Origin: Arenicella chitinivorans
Lineage (GTDB): Bacteria > Pseudomonadota > Gammaproteobacteria > Arenicellales > Arenicellaceae
Assembly: GCF_014651515.1 (NCBI RefSeq)
Contig: NZ_BMXA01000003.1
Location: forward strand, 124,001-188,000
DNA: 64,000 nt
Direction of reading: 5' to 3'
Below the pieces are notes generated by a model. The model ran no database searches. It was not told the DNA's origin and saw only the letters and a list, made by a program, of their open reading frames with translations. Within the stretch, counting starts at the first letter, position 1; each line of letters begins with the position of its first letter. A program made the translations under genes and the position numbers. This document shows, piece by piece, positions 1-8,962 of this stretch.

Positions 1-170
1 GGTATCAATTGCAATTGGCTGGGGTAGAACACGGATACATTGCGTATCAGGATCGGTGTGTCGGCAGATGATTGAACCTGAAGTGCAACTCCGGGTGTGT
101 TGTTGCCACACGCGGTTAGGCAAAGAGTGATGCAGAGCACCATGGCTGATCGAAACATAAGCAAATCCAT
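1..170 (-). CDS. Lipoprotein, N-terminal part only (cut by window edge)
   Basis: An open frame runs on the minus strand from an ATG at 170 to the left edge with no stop, about 56 residues. It starts with a short hydrophobic signal peptide ending in a lipobox, LTAC followed by GNN, so it should be lipidated and anchored to a membrane. Alternative ATG starts lie at 158 and 143; none has a strong ribosome binding site. The segment after the lipobox (ILIRNVSVF) vaguely recalls the first strand of amidohydrolases, but too little is visible to assign a family. It lies just downstream of the Lrp-type regulator on the same strand. Confidence 0.6.
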   Translation of the reverse strand, partial: MDLLMFRSAMVLCITLCLTACGNNTPGVALQVQSSADTPILIRNVSVFYPSQLQLI

Positions 171-242
171 AAGCGACGTTCTAGTAACAGCGATGATGTC
201 ACAAAATTTGTGTGAGATAAAAGTGCGCCTAACGCAGAGTGT

Positions 243-710
243 TTATTTGTCGCTGGGAGCCAGTTGCCAGTTCTTGACTTCCTGATAAATAATTGCGGTC
301 TCAATATGGGCGACTTCGGGGCGTTCCGCGAATGAATCAAGCACGAAGTCGCGTAGCGTCTCGGCGTCTTTAACCGCGATGTGTACCATAAAATCATTCG
401 CGCCACTTAGGTGATAGACCTGCAATACCTCACTGAAACTCAGAACATAGCTTTGAAACGCTTCCAAGCCGACACGGGAATGCTGGGCTAAGCGAATTGC
501 CACCATGGCTTGCAAGCCCAGGCCGAGCGCCGCCAGATTCACCTCCATGTGCGCGTCACGGATGTAACCGCGAGCGCGCAAATAGCGTACGCGTTCCAAG
601 CAACTGGATGGGGCCAAATCCACTTTTTGTGCCAGGTCTTTATTGGTTATCCGTGCATTATTTCTCAACGCCGCGATTATTTCGAAGTCTATTTGGTCTA
701 TATCGCTCAT
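243..710 (-). CDS. Lrp/AsnC-family transcriptional regulator
   Basis: 155 residues, the usual size of the family. Residues about 4-50 form the AsnC-type winged helix-turn-helix (IDFEIIAALRNNARITNKDL, then the recognition helix around SSCLERVRYL). Residues about 65-140 form the RAM/AsnC effector domain, with the typical GANDFMVHIAVKD stretch. Family members bind amino acids and act as feast/famine regulators. The gene is transcribed away from the PLP enzyme and kbl-tdh genes with only 90 bp between, so it most likely controls that amino-acid degradation cluster and itself. The control target and the effector are inferred from position only. Confidence 0.9.
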   Translation of the reverse strand: MSDIDQIDFEIIAALRNNARITNKDLAQKVDLAPSSCLERVRYLRARGYIRDAHMEVNLAALGLGLQAMVAIRLAQHSRVGLEAFQSYVLSFSEVLQVYHLSGANDFMVHIAVKDAETLRDFVLDSFAERPEVAHIETAIIYQEVKNWQLAPSDK

Positions 711-800
711 TCAGGTTTTAATAGAATTTTATTCGGTGATGATCGTTTATATCAAATTATGTATATGATTGGTGCATTATCCACGAATAACAAAAATAAA
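711..800. promoter_or_regulatory. Divergent intergenic region, Lrp regulator / PLP enzyme
   Basis: This is an AT-rich 90-bp gap between two divergently transcribed genes. Both promoters must lie here or inside the flanking genes. AT-rich stretches such as TTTATATCAAATTATGTATA around 747-766 suit an Lrp-type binding site. No single -35/-10 pair is convincing enough to mark. Confidence 0.4.
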
Positions 801-2561
801 ATGACTGACCACCAAAACCAATTATTCAATTCAGCCAAAAAGCTGTCTCCTCGACGTAATACCACCACGGCTACGGACATCAAGCAGCTTGCCGCAGAGC
901 AACTGGCGCACTTTAATATTGAAGTCGACGGGGAACTCGGGCGTTCATTGCTCGATGCCGTCGAACAGGTATATCAGTGCCAGGGCAACATTGAACGCAT
1001 GTGGGAAGCGACCATGCAAAGCATGCAATCGCTGGATGCGACTGAGAAAACCGCCTTGTTTAATGCCAAGAAGTTCCTGTCTTTCCAGTTGGCAAAAGTG
1101 CTGGATACCCTGCAAAACCCATTTCGTGCTAGTTATCAACAATTGCAATTTAGTCAATCGACTTTAAGCGCCAAGTCCGCATACCCGGTGTTTGACAACG
1201 TCAATGCCATTTTCTCTGCCACACCGGTAATTACGCGCACCGCTACCTACATTTACGCTTGTGCGGAATGGATTGGGGATGCGTTCGAAGGCAAGGAGAT
1301 GATGCTCGACATCTATTCGCGGCTGTTGAACCCAACGTCAATCTCGTTGGCAAACCATATCGTGGACCTTGAAGCCGGCCCGTATGCTAATGAGTACCTA
1401 GCCTGGAACTTTAACAGTGGCATGGCGGCAATTGACGCGACTTTATCGCACGTGTTGGGGCACGAAGACATTTTGATCGCGAGCCAGAATATTTATGGTG
1501 GGGCGCATCAATTGATCCACGACTGGTTTGCCAAGCCATCGAACTTGAATGTCGCTGTTAAGCAGTTCTCTGGTGAAGAGACTCAAGGCTTCGTTGATGC
1601 CCTAGCGGAAGTGCGCACCACCTACGCAGACCGCCTCGCGGCTGGTAAGCAAATCTACCTGTATATTGAGTCGCCCTGTAATCCGCATGGCTACGTGTTG
1701 GACGTGCCGCAACTTTGCAAGCTAGCGCACGACGCCGGGATTCGCGTTATTCTGGATGCCACCGTCGGCACGCCATTTTTGGTGCAACCGCTACAGCGTG
1801 AAGATGCTGCTGAGCGTCCCGATTTTGTGATCCACAGTTACACCAAAGATCTAACCGGTTCTGGGTCGGTGATTGCGGGCTGTGTGATCGCGCGCAACGA
1901 GGACATGTTTATTCCCAAGGGGATGCAAGGCTGGGATGACACCATGTTCTGGAACGTTTACTACGTGAAGGGGGCCTTCTTGAATGCCGATACGGCGTTT
2001 GAGGTGATGAACGGGATGCGCACGCTGGAAGTGCGAATGTTAAAAAAATGCATCACCACGCAAGTATTCGCCACGTTTATGGATTCTCACCCGTTAATTA
2101 AGGTGAACTGTAATGGTCTGTCCGGTAATAAAAATCGTGCATTGGCGGAGCGAAATCTGTTTTTAGGTTTCCCGTCTGGTCTGTTCACGGTGGATATGGG
2201 AAAAGACATACCCGAAGCTGCCTTTCAGCGATTCTTCGACAGCCTCGAGCCGGCATTCGCGCATATGATCAGCCTGGGTCAAACCAATTCCATTGTGAGT
2301 TGCCCAGGGTTAACCACGCATTCGGAGTTGAATGCGCAACAGCAGCAAGAGGCACAGATTTTTCCGACCACGATTCGGTTTGCGATGGGGATCGAGAACC
2401 CGATGGACCTGATTCGACACGTGGTGATCGCGGCGCAACTGGCAATAGACCCCGAGGTAGAAGGCTTCTCAAAACAGTTTATGTCTTTGGATGAAGCGCG
2501 TAAGATGGCGCAATCTGTGTATAACGATATGCACCAGCGTTACAGCCAAGCGGTAATGTAA
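801..2561 (+). CDS. Cys/Met metabolism PLP-dependent enzyme, long form
   Basis: 586 residues from the ATG at 801. The open frame extends upstream to 510, but that part overlaps the divergent regulator and is not family-like; an in-frame ATG at 765 is a second option. The body is fold-type I PLP enzyme of the gamma-lyase/gamma-synthase class: a NIYGGAHQL stretch, IESPCNPHG, an aspartate strand (VILDAT), and the Schiff-base lysine in SYTKDLTGSGS, about Lys349. Classical members are near 400 residues, so this one has about 150 extra residues, mainly an N-terminal helical extension. Its position just before kbl-tdh and beside an Lrp regulator suggests amino-acid degradation (methionine, cysteine or threonine). 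The exact reaction cannot be read from sequence. Confidence 0.8.
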   Translation: MTDHQNQLFNSAKKLSPRRNTTTATDIKQLAAEQLAHFNIEVDGELGRSLLDAVEQVYQCQGNIERMWEATMQSMQSLDATEKTALFNAKKFLSFQLAKVLDTLQNPFRASYQQLQFSQSTLSAKSAYPVFDNVNAIFSATPVITRTATYIYACAEWIGDAFEGKEMMLDIYSRLLNPTSISLANHIVDLEAGPYANEYLAWNFNSGMAAIDATLSHVLGHEDILIASQNIYGGAHQLIHDWFAKPSNLNVAVKQFSGEETQGFVDALAEVRTTYADRLAAGKQIYLYIESPCNPHGYVLDVPQLCKLAHDAGIRVILDATVGTPFLVQPLQREDAAERPDFVIHSYTKDLTGSGSVIAGCVIARNEDMFIPKGMQGWDDTMFWNVYYVKGAFLNADTAFEVMNGMRTLEVRMLKKCITTQVFATFMDSHPLIKVNCNGLSGNKNRALAERNLFLGFPSGLFTVDMGKDIPEAAFQRFFDSLEPAFAHMISLGQTNSIVSCPGLTTHSELNAQQQQEAQIFPTTIRFAMGIENPMDLIRHVVIAAQLAIDPEVEGFSKQFMSLDEARKMAQSVYNDMHQRYSQAVM

Positions 2562-2594
2562 ACGCACGATCCAACATCCTAATTAGAAATCATT

Positions 2595-3788
2595 ATGAGT
2601 GACTCATTTATCCAGCATCTGCAAGGTGAACTTGATGATGTGACTGCGGCAGGCCTATACAAGTCTGAACGCATTATTACCACGGCCCAGCAGGCACAGG
2701 TGGCGGTTGATAGTGGCGCAGAAGTACTGAACTTCTGTGCCAACAACTACCTTGGTCTGGCTAACCATCCAGCTTTGATCGAGGCAGCTAAAGCCGGTCT
2801 CGATGAGCACGGTTTTGGCATGGCGTCGGTGCGATTCATCTGCGGCACGCAGGATATTCACAAAACGCTTGAGCGCAAGCTGAGCGACTTTCTGGGAATG
2901 GAAGACACGATTCTGTATTCCTCCTGTTTTGATGCCAATGCGGGTTTGTTCGAAACTTTACTGGGCCCGGAAGACGCCATCATCTCGGATGCCTTGAATC
3001 ATGCAAGCATTATCGACGGCGTACGTTTGTGTAAAGCGCAGCGCTATCGCTATGCGAACAATGATATGCAGGAGTTGGAAGCGCAGCTCAAAGCGGCCAA
3101 CGAGGCTGGTGCGCGGTTTAAATTAATCGCCACCGACGGTGTGTTTTCGATGGACGGTGTTATCGCCAATCTAGAGGGTATCTGTGATCTTGCTGACAAA
3201 TACGACGCCATGGTGATGGTGGATGATTCGCATGCGGTTGGGTTTATCGGCGAAAATGGTCGTGGCACACATGAGTATTGCGGTGTTATGCAGCGCGTGG
3301 ACATTATTACCGGCACTTTGGGCAAAGCCATGGGTGGTGCTTCCGGTGGCTACACGTCCGCAAAACGTGAAGTCGTCGAGTGGCTGCGTCAGCGTTCACG
3401 TCCTTACTTATTTTCCAATTCGCTGGCACCGGCGATTGTGTCTGCCTCAATCCGCGTGCTGGATTTACTGGCCGAGAGCGGCGAGTTGCGCACCAGGCTA
3501 CGAGACAACAGTGCCCACTTTCGCTCGCGAATGAGCGACGCCGGCTTCACATTGGCTGGCGCCGACCATGCGATCATTCCAGTCATGCTGGGCGACGCCA
3601 AAGTGGCGGCCGATATGGCTGCACACATGCTTGAAAAGGGAATCTATGTGGTCGGATTCTCGTTTCCGGTAGTACCAAAAGGCCAGGCGCGGATTCGAAC
3701 TCAAATGTCGGCGGCCCACAGCCTGGAGCAAATTGATACCACGGTGGATGCCTTCATCGAGGTTGGTAAAGAAATGGGTGTGATCTGA
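2595..3788 (+). CDS. kbl: 2-amino-3-ketobutyrate CoA ligase (glycine C-acetyltransferase)
   Basis: 397 residues, matching the usual length of about 398. Kbl cleaves 2-amino-3-ketobutyrate with CoA to glycine and acetyl-CoA, the second step of threonine degradation. It is an alpha-oxoamine synthase (fold-type I PLP): [10 protein letters not shown] near the N-terminus, FDANAGLFE, the [11 protein letters not shown] aspartate/histidine motif, and the PLP lysine in [10 protein letters not shown] at Lys244, the same number as in the E. coli enzyme. The tdh gene begins 2 bp after its stop, so the two are surely co-transcribed, as in many bacteria. Confidence 0.96.
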   Translation: MSDSFIQHLQGELDDVTAAGLYKSERIITTAQQAQVAVDSGAEVLNFCANNYLGLANHPALIEAAKAGLDEHGFGMASVRFICGTQDIHKTLERKLSDFLGMEDTILYSSCFDANAGLFETLLGPEDAIISDALNHASIIDGVRLCKAQRYRYANNDMQELEAQLKAANEAGARFKLIATDGVFSMDGVIANLEGICDLADKYDAMVMVDDSHAVGFIGENGRGTHEYCGVMQRVDIITGTLGKAMGGASGGYTSAKREVVEWLRQRSRPYLFSNSLAPAIVSASIRVLDLLAESGELRTRLRDNSAHFRSRMSDAGFTLAGADHAIIPVMLGDAKVAADMAAHMLEKGIYVVGFSFPVVPKGQARIRTQMSAAHSLEQIDTTVDAFIEVGKEMGVI

Positions 3789-3789
3789 C

Positions 3790-4815
3790 ATGAAAGCTTT
3801 AGCAAAACTGCATCCCAAAGAAGGGATCTGGATGACCGACGCTGAGATTCCGATGGCTGGTCCCAATGATTTGTTGATAAAGATTCGTAAGACTGCCATT
3901 TGTGGCACCGACATTCATATCTATAAATGGGATGAGTGGTCGCAGAACACGATTCCGGTGCCGATGATCGTGGGCCATGAATACGTTGGCGAAGTGGTCG
4001 GAATGGGGCAGGAAGTACGTGGTTTTAAAGTCGGTGATCGCGTTTCCGGTGAAGGCCATATTACCTGTGGTCATTGTCGTAATTGTCGGGCTGGGCGTCG
4101 CCATCTGTGTCGAAACACGGTCGGCGTTGGTGTTAATCGCCAAGGTGCGTTTGCCGAATACCTGGTGATTCCGGCGTTTAACGCGTTCAAGATTCCAGCC
4201 AATATTAGTGATCAGTTGGCGTCGATTTTTGATCCGTTTGGCAATGCAGTGCACACCGCGTTGTCGTTTAATTTGACCGGCGAAGACGTGCTGATTACCG
4301 GTGCCGGCCCGATCGGTATTATGGCGGCGGCGGTGGCTCGCCACGTTGGCGCGCGTCATGTGGTGATCACCGATGTGAATGAGTATCGACTAGAGCTTGC
4401 ACGTAAGATGGGCGCGAGTCGAGCCATCAATGTGAGCAAGGAAACCATTGCGGACACCATGACCGAGCTAGGGATGACCGAAGGCTTTGATGTTGGCATG
4501 GAAATGTCCGGCGTGCCGTCTGCGTTCAAAGGCATGCTTGATCATATGAACCATGGCGGCAAAATAGCGATGCTGGGCATTCCACCCAAAGATATGGCCA
4601 TTGATTGGACCAAAGTGGTCTTCAAAGGGTTGGAGATCAAGGGTGTTTATGGCCGTGAGATGTTCGAAACCTGGTACAAAATGGCCAGCCTGATTCAATC
4701 GGGATTAGATCTGACACCGATGCTGACGCACGAGTTGCCGGTAGATGACTTCCAGCAAGGGTTTGAGTTAATGGCGTCGGGGCAAACTGGCAAAGTGGTT
4801 TTAAACTGGACCTAG
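3790..4815 (+). CDS. tdh: L-threonine 3-dehydrogenase
   Basis: 341 residues, the standard length. Tdh oxidises L-threonine with NAD+ to 2-amino-3-ketobutyrate, which Kbl then splits. It is a zinc-dependent medium-chain dehydrogenase: the catalytic-zinc cysteine is Cys38 in [10 protein letters not shown], followed by VGHEYVG; the structural-zinc cysteines sit in [17 protein letters not shown]; the Rossmann motif is [19 protein letters not shown], followed by [13 protein letters not shown]. With kbl and the upstream PLP enzyme it forms a threonine-degradation operon. The sequence after its stop carries the control region of the next, unrelated toxin-antitoxin pair. Confidence 0.97.
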   Translation: MKALAKLHPKEGIWMTDAEIPMAGPNDLLIKIRKTAICGTDIHIYKWDEWSQNTIPVPMIVGHEYVGEVVGMGQEVRGFKVGDRVSGEGHITCGHCRNCRAGRRHLCRNTVGVGVNRQGAFAEYLVIPAFNAFKIPANISDQLASIFDPFGNAVHTALSFNLTGEDVLITGAGPIGIMAAAVARHVGARHVVITDVNEYRLELARKMGASRAINVSKETIADTMTELGMTEGFDVGMEMSGVPSAFKGMLDHMNHGGKIAMLGIPPKDMAIDWTKVVFKGLEIKGVYGREMFETWYKMASLIQSGLDLTPMLTHELPVDDFQQGFELMASGQTGKVVLNWT

Positions 4816-4828
4816 CTTTCAGTTTGTT

Positions 4829-4882
4829 GCATTTGCGCCAAATCAATAAGTATTGGCGCAAATGCATTTCAAGTGCTATGCT
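4829..4882 (+). promoter_or_regulatory. Promoter with a perfect 13-bp inverted repeat ahead of Xre-RES
   Basis: GCATTTGCGCCAA at 4829-4841 is the exact reverse complement of TTGGCGCAAATGC at 4853-4865, with an 11-nt spacer. The right arm contains a plausible -35 (TTGGCG, 4853-4858), followed after 18 bp by a -10 (TATGCT, 4877-4882). No T-run follows, so this is not a terminator for tdh. A repressor bound here would cover the promoter, which fits autoregulation by the antitoxin. A strong Shine-Dalgarno, GGAGGT at 4893-4898, precedes the antitoxin start at 4905. Confidence 0.65.
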
Positions 4883-4904
4883 AGTTATAGAACGGAGGTA
4901 ACCC

Positions 4905-5264
4905 ATGCTTGATTCCTTGCCCAATGAAAATGCGGTCCTGATAAAAGCGTTTAACAACAGTTGCGCTGCCCTTGGTTTGTCGCGTGATGAAGCCAGTGCA
5001 ATTTTAGGCGTTGATCGCGCCACATTAACTCGTAATAAGGAGAAGGGCTTCGATCCGCACTCGAAGACCGGGGAATTGTGTATGCAATTGGTACGAGTTT
5101 ACCGCTCGTTGTACGCCATCGCTGGTGGTGATCAAGCATTTATGCGCCACTGGTTGCGCTCAGAGAATCGTGCATTGTCTGCGGCACCAGCCGCCTTGTT
5201 GAGTAATGTCGTGGGCTTGGTGCAGGTCAACATGTACCTGGATGCTATGCGCGGCAAGGTGTAG
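4905..5264 (+). CDS. Antitoxin, Xre/MbcA/ParS family (RES partner)
   Basis: 119 residues. The N-terminal half holds a Xre-like helix-turn-helix (LGLSRDEASAILGVDRATLT, about residues 25-46). The C-terminal half has the MbcA/ParS/Xre toxin-binding form (CMQLVRVYRSLYAIAGGD, then FMRHWLRSENRAL and a LVQVNMYLDAMRGKV tail). Such proteins neutralise RES toxins by binding them and repress their own promoter. The RES gene follows 55 bp downstream in the same orientation, and an inverted repeat covers the promoter upstream. Confidence 0.88.
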   Translation: MLDSLPNENAVLIKAFNNSCAALGLSRDEASAILGVDRATLTRNKEKGFDPHSKTGELCMQLVRVYRSLYAIAGGDQAFMRHWLRSENRALSAAPAALLSNVVGLVQVNMYLDAMRGKV

Positions 5265-5319
5265 CTAACAAACTATTTCTTCTAACCAAAATCAAAAGAT
5301 AGCAGGGAAGATTGATCGC

Positions 5320-6072
5320 ATGCTGGATTCGCAGTTGTTCAATGCTGACACAGCACTAAGTACCTACCGCTCAGAGGTTTGGCGTGCGGTGGAATCGCAG
5401 GAAGACGTCGCTACGCTAAGTATCGTGGATGATCTGGCCGAACAAGCATTACTGGAGTCCTTGTTAGATGAGTATGCAAAACCGGTGTATCGCGACGGTA
5501 CCGAACAAATGCACTATTTGCTTAAAACTGCCTTTCGGTATCCGCCATTACGATGGGGCTCACGCTTTGGTACGACCTTGATGCCGAGCTACTTCTACGC
5601 TAGCGAGGCGGCGAGCACGGCACTGAGTGAATGTGCGTATTATCGGTTTTTGTTTCTTGCTGACATGGCGGAACCCTACACCGAGTCGGTCCGCTCGCAA
5701 TACTGCTTATTCAAGGTGTTGGCGAATACTCCCTCGGCATTGGACTTGACTTCAGCCGTGTTTGAGTCCGTGCACGATGCGCTGCGTGCGCCAGACAGTT
5801 ATGGCTACTCGCAGCAAGTAGGGCGTTGGGCTTACGACAGCGGCCGCGTCGAGCTAATCCGCTATGAATCAGCACGTCGTCCGAGCGGCATCAATGTCGC
5901 TATTCATCATCCGGCTGCAATTCGTTCTCGTAAGCCTCAGTTGCAGCAGCGCTGGCTGTGTCTAACCAAACCGGATTCCGTCAGTTTTAGTTCTCGCGAA
6001 TCGGACACCAGTTATTTGTTTAAACGGCGCGAGTTTAGTGATGCTCAAGGCCGCTTGCTACGCGTAACGTAG
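5320..6072 (+). CDS. RES-domain toxin (NAD+ phosphorylase family)
   Basis: 250 residues. Characterised RES toxins (for example MbcT) degrade NAD+ by phosphorolysis. The three residues that name the domain can be placed: arginine in STYRSEVWR, glutamate in ALSECAYYR, serine in LIRYESARRP. An LRWGSRFG stretch is also present, as expected at the NAD-binding side. The ATG at 5320 follows an AGGGAAG ribosome site. It is the second gene of a two-gene operon with the Xre-type antitoxin. At about 250 residues it is longer than the shortest RES toxins but matches the group paired with 110-120-residue antitoxins. Confidence 0.87.
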   Translation: MLDSQLFNADTALSTYRSEVWRAVESQEDVATLSIVDDLAEQALLESLLDEYAKPVYRDGTEQMHYLLKTAFRYPPLRWGSRFGTTLMPSYFYASEAASTALSECAYYRFLFLADMAEPYTESVRSQYCLFKVLANTPSALDLTSAVFESVHDALRAPDSYGYSQQVGRWAYDSGRVELIRYESARRPSGINVAIHHPAAIRSRKPQLQQRWLCLTKPDSVSFSSRESDTSYLFKRREFSDAQGRLLRVT

Positions 6073-6192
6073 TTAACTTTGCAGGTTAATTGGTACTTTT
6101 GTCTGATTGACGTAAGTCAAGCATCTCACCTATTGTCATGCTTTTCCCAGCTAAGGTTTTGCTGGTATTCGACTATATTTAGGGAGGAGCAT

Positions 6193-6324
6193 ATGATCTC
6201 AACTCGTCTGACTCGCGGTGTAATTTACGCGGCTATTTGTTTATTTCTCGTGTTTAATGCTGTAGCTGAGTCACACGCACACAGAATAGACTTATTGTCG
6301 ACAAAGTCTTTGATGTCATCCTGA
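6193..6324 (+). CDS. Small secreted peptide, 43 residues
   Basis: The start is an ATG at 6193 immediately behind a very strong ribosome site (GGGAGGAG at 6182-6189). The product begins MISTRLTRG, continues with a hydrophobic core (VIYAAICLFLVFNAV) and an A-E-S-H-A stretch typical of a signal-peptidase site, and then only about 18 more residues. It is unknown whether it is a genuine small exported peptide or the surviving 5' end of a gene truncated before the AT-rich stretch that follows. The longer frame from 6079 is less likely because it bypasses the strong ribosome site. Confidence 0.5.
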   Translation: MISTRLTRGVIYAAICLFLVFNAVAESHAHRIDLLSTKSLMSS

Positions 6325-6634
6325 ACAAACGAGTGATTTTGCCATTGAATTGGTATTAATAGTTGTTGCCTCTAATGCTCCTTGCATGTAACGGGGTACG
6401 AGTTATCGAGAGTGTCACCAAAAAGCACAATGAGAGACCATCAAAATTGCAATCTTGCAATAGGATTTCGGAACCACTAGCATCTTACTGTCTTCAATAA
6501 CCGAGCGTAGCGATAAGAGTTGCATTACGCTCTGCTCAATGGTTCATCTAGATTTTCATGCGTTATGCCATTAGTCAGTTCGAATCGCGGGTTGTTGAAT
6601 ATCGCTATTGATAATACTTCCATGTGAGAAAAAA
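6325..6634. other. Non-coding stretch, nothing recognised
   Basis: 310 bases, AT-rich, with no credible ORF on either strand and no hairpin followed by a T-run. It joins the small secreted peptide gene to the sulfotransferase-like gene and may be a rearrangement border. Confidence 0.5.
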
Positions 6635-7642
6635 ATGTTCAATTTCCTGCGACCCCAAAAAAAAGACAAGCTGATTCTGCATGCGGGCATGCATAAAACG
6701 GGCTCATCTTCTATTCAAAGGTTTCTACATAGAAATAGGACAAGGCTTGAAAGACAAGGCTATTATTTTTTTAGTTACAACTCGAAACTTAGGCAAGTTT
6801 CAAGTGGCAATGCGTCCACGTGGGTAAAGTTTCCCGGTATACCTGGCTCCGCAAGGTTGGATTTGGGTTTTCTGACAGAAATAGACAAGAACGAATTGAG
6901 TAATGTTATTTTTTCGGCTGAAACTCTCGCATGGATATCTGATGTTAGACAATTAAAAACGCTTAGGAAAGAATTACGTCGTCGATTTAACAAGGTGGAA
7001 ATCTACTTCTATATTCGTAGGCAGGATTTATTAGTTGTGAGCCATAACCAGGAAGCCTCGAAAGGGCGGCCGTCTCGAGTATTCTATGGGAACCAGTCGG
7101 TTGCTTTGCCAAAATATATGGCTGAGTTTGATGAATATCTGGACTATCATTCAAAGCTCTCAATGTGGGGTGACTTGTTTGGTGATGAAAGCATTAAAGT
7201 GAGAATCTTTGAGGAAAAAAAGCTCGTTGATGGAAATGTTGTTGCTGACTTTCTTTACGCAAGTGGCTTGGATTTAACTCCCAGGTTACTGCAGTCTAAT
7301 CAGTCGCTTGGTCGAGAAAAGGTTCTGCTTTCGCACTACATGCTCGATGCGGGAGTTCCCGTGGAGGTGAGAAAGAAAGTTTTAGAGTTCATCGAAGATT
7401 CAGAACGATTAAAGCCTTCTAAACAAGAAGCTCAAGAATTTTACGCTCATTATCGTAGTTCGAATATAGCCCTGAATAACCGTTTTAATGTTTCGGAAAA
7501 AGAGTCGATTTTCTCTGATAATTTTGATTCTTATCCGGAGGTATCAGGTGACCTGTGGGATGCCAATTCTGTTGGTAGAGCTGTGTATGGATTGATAAAC
7601 GTGCTTTTAGATCAGGATATTATAGACTCTCCATTGGCATAA
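6635..7642 (+). CDS. Sulfotransferase-like protein
   Basis: 335 residues from the ATG at 6635 (a TTG at 6608 is less likely). The N-terminus carries a PAPS 5'-phosphosulfate loop, LILHAGMHKTGSSSIQ. A second motif, YFYIRRQDLLVVSHNQ, matches the 3'-phosphate loop (arginine plus downstream serine). This is the bacterial cell-surface sulfotransferase type with the HxGxHKTGSSS signature. The acceptor is unknown, most likely a surface polysaccharide. Base composition is clearly more AT-rich than neighbouring metabolic genes, and the gene stands alone between AT-rich gaps, which suggests acquisition by transfer. Confidence 0.75.
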   Translation: MFNFLRPQKKDKLILHAGMHKTGSSSIQRFLHRNRTRLERQGYYFFSYNSKLRQVSSGNASTWVKFPGIPGSARLDLGFLTEIDKNELSNVIFSAETLAWISDVRQLKTLRKELRRRFNKVEIYFYIRRQDLLVVSHNQEASKGRPSRVFYGNQSVALPKYMAEFDEYLDYHSKLSMWGDLFGDESIKVRIFEEKKLVDGNVVADFLYASGLDLTPRLLQSNQSLGREKVLLSHYMLDAGVPVEVRKKVLEFIEDSERLKPSKQEAQEFYAHYRSSNIALNNRFNVSEKESIFSDNFDSYPEVSGDLWDANSVGRAVYGLINVLLDQDIIDSPLA

Positions 7643-7806
7643 ATAGGCATCTAAAAGAACTGCGGTCTTCAGTTTGCTTATCATTGAGATATACCGCGTT
7701 CAACAAACTCATTTCTTCTGCGATTTTCGTTACCGTTAAATCCGTGCACACTGTGCGTTCATATGGAAGTTTAGATTTTTACCAAACCACTCAAGTGGAG
7801 TAGATT

Positions 7807-8733
7807 GTGAAGAAAATGGTCGTATTATGGGTCTTGATTTCGCCGTGCGTGATGGGTGCTAACTCTTATGAGCAATGCGTGTTGGAACGGGTTGAGAATG
7901 GGCAGGCCAAACTGACGGTGGCGGAGATCCGCAAGGTGTGCACGGAAGAACCCGATAGCTTGGGTGAACAACGAGCGAATCGGGAACTGTCCTTGTTTGG
8001 GGATGAGTTCAGTATATTGCTGCATCGCGATAATTACATTCTGCCTGTTGCATATAATAGCGAGGCTCAGGATTTGCCTGAGGGTTTTGGCGAGGCCCGT
8101 GAGTTGGACGACGAGGAGATCAAGTTCCAAATCAGCATTAAGTCAATGTTGTTAAATAACCTGCCATATAATGCCCGACTGTTTGCTGCCTATACGAATC
8201 AGAGTCACTGGCAAGCCTATAACTCCGATTACTCGAGACCGTTTCGTGAGACCAATCATCAACCCGAATTGTTGCTTGAACTTCCGTTGGAAAGAAAATA
8301 TCGCGGTGTGACCTTCGATGCGCTACGGCTGGCAATTAATCATCAGTCCAATGGCCGTTCTGGGTTGGTATCCAGGAGTTGGAACCGCGCCTATGCAGAA
8401 CTCTTGATGTCGACCAAGTACAGTAAGCTCGGATTGCGCTCTTGGTGGCAAATCATGGATGACGAGGACAATCCTGATATTGCTGACTACATGGGCCATT
8501 TTCAGCTGGATGGATTACGCCAGTTTGGCAAGCACCAACTGCACTGGAAGCTGCGTAACACATTAGACTCAAATGACCGTGGTGCGGTCGAACTTGGATG
8601 GAGTCGTCGAATCGGCGGTCGTGAGGACATTCGTTTGTATTTGCAATACTTTAATGGTTACGGCGAAAGTCTGATCGACTACAACCGAAAGACGGAACGA
8701 ATTGGCTTGGGTTTTAAGGTTGGTGTGGAGTAA
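7807..8733 (+). CDS. pldA: Outer membrane phospholipase A (OMPLA)
   Basis: 308 residues with a GTG start at 7807 preceded by GTGGAG. It begins with a signal peptide and is an outer-membrane beta-barrel that hydrolyses phospholipids in the outer leaflet. The catalytic block NHQSNGRSGLVSRSWNR gives His179, Ser181 and Asn193, with the same spacing as His142, Ser144 and Asn156 of E. coli PldA. A later block, YLQYFNGYGESLIDYN, is also diagnostic. An extra 30-40 residues after the signal peptide, with two cysteines, precede the barrel. It appears to be monocistronic. Confidence 0.93.
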   Translation: MKKMVVLWVLISPCVMGANSYEQCVLERVENGQAKLTVAEIRKVCTEEPDSLGEQRANRELSLFGDEFSILLHRDNYILPVAYNSEAQDLPEGFGEARELDDEEIKFQISIKSMLLNNLPYNARLFAAYTNQSHWQAYNSDYSRPFRETNHQPELLLELPLERKYRGVTFDALRLAINHQSNGRSGLVSRSWNRAYAELLMSTKYSKLGLRSWWQIMDDEDNPDIADYMGHFQLDGLRQFGKHQLHWKLRNTLDSNDRGAVELGWSRRIGGREDIRLYLQYFNGYGESLIDYNRKTERIGLGFKVGVE

Positions 8734-8962
8734 GCCATTGCCTCGTTTTGAGGTGAAAAAAAGACCCTAATTAACGGAAAATCTATTAAAAACTAGTAGC
8801 GTTTTAGAAAATCAGGATTATTATTCACGCAAGCTGAACAGTAACAAGGATTACCAACAGCGAAGGGTGTGAACAGCTTCATTTGCGCCTCGTCGTTATT
8901 GAACGCGTTTACGCTGACCAACGTTTTGTGTCCCGTGGGGCACGTTTACAGATTTTGAAAAG

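Noticed and set aside
510-800. Upstream in-frame extension of the PLP enzyme
   Set aside because: It overlaps the divergent Lrp gene and shows no family-like sequence; the ATG at 801 gives a sensible N-terminus.
6570-6600. GTTCGAATC resembling a tRNA T-loop
   Set aside because: No matching T-stem, acceptor stem or CCA end can be drawn around it.
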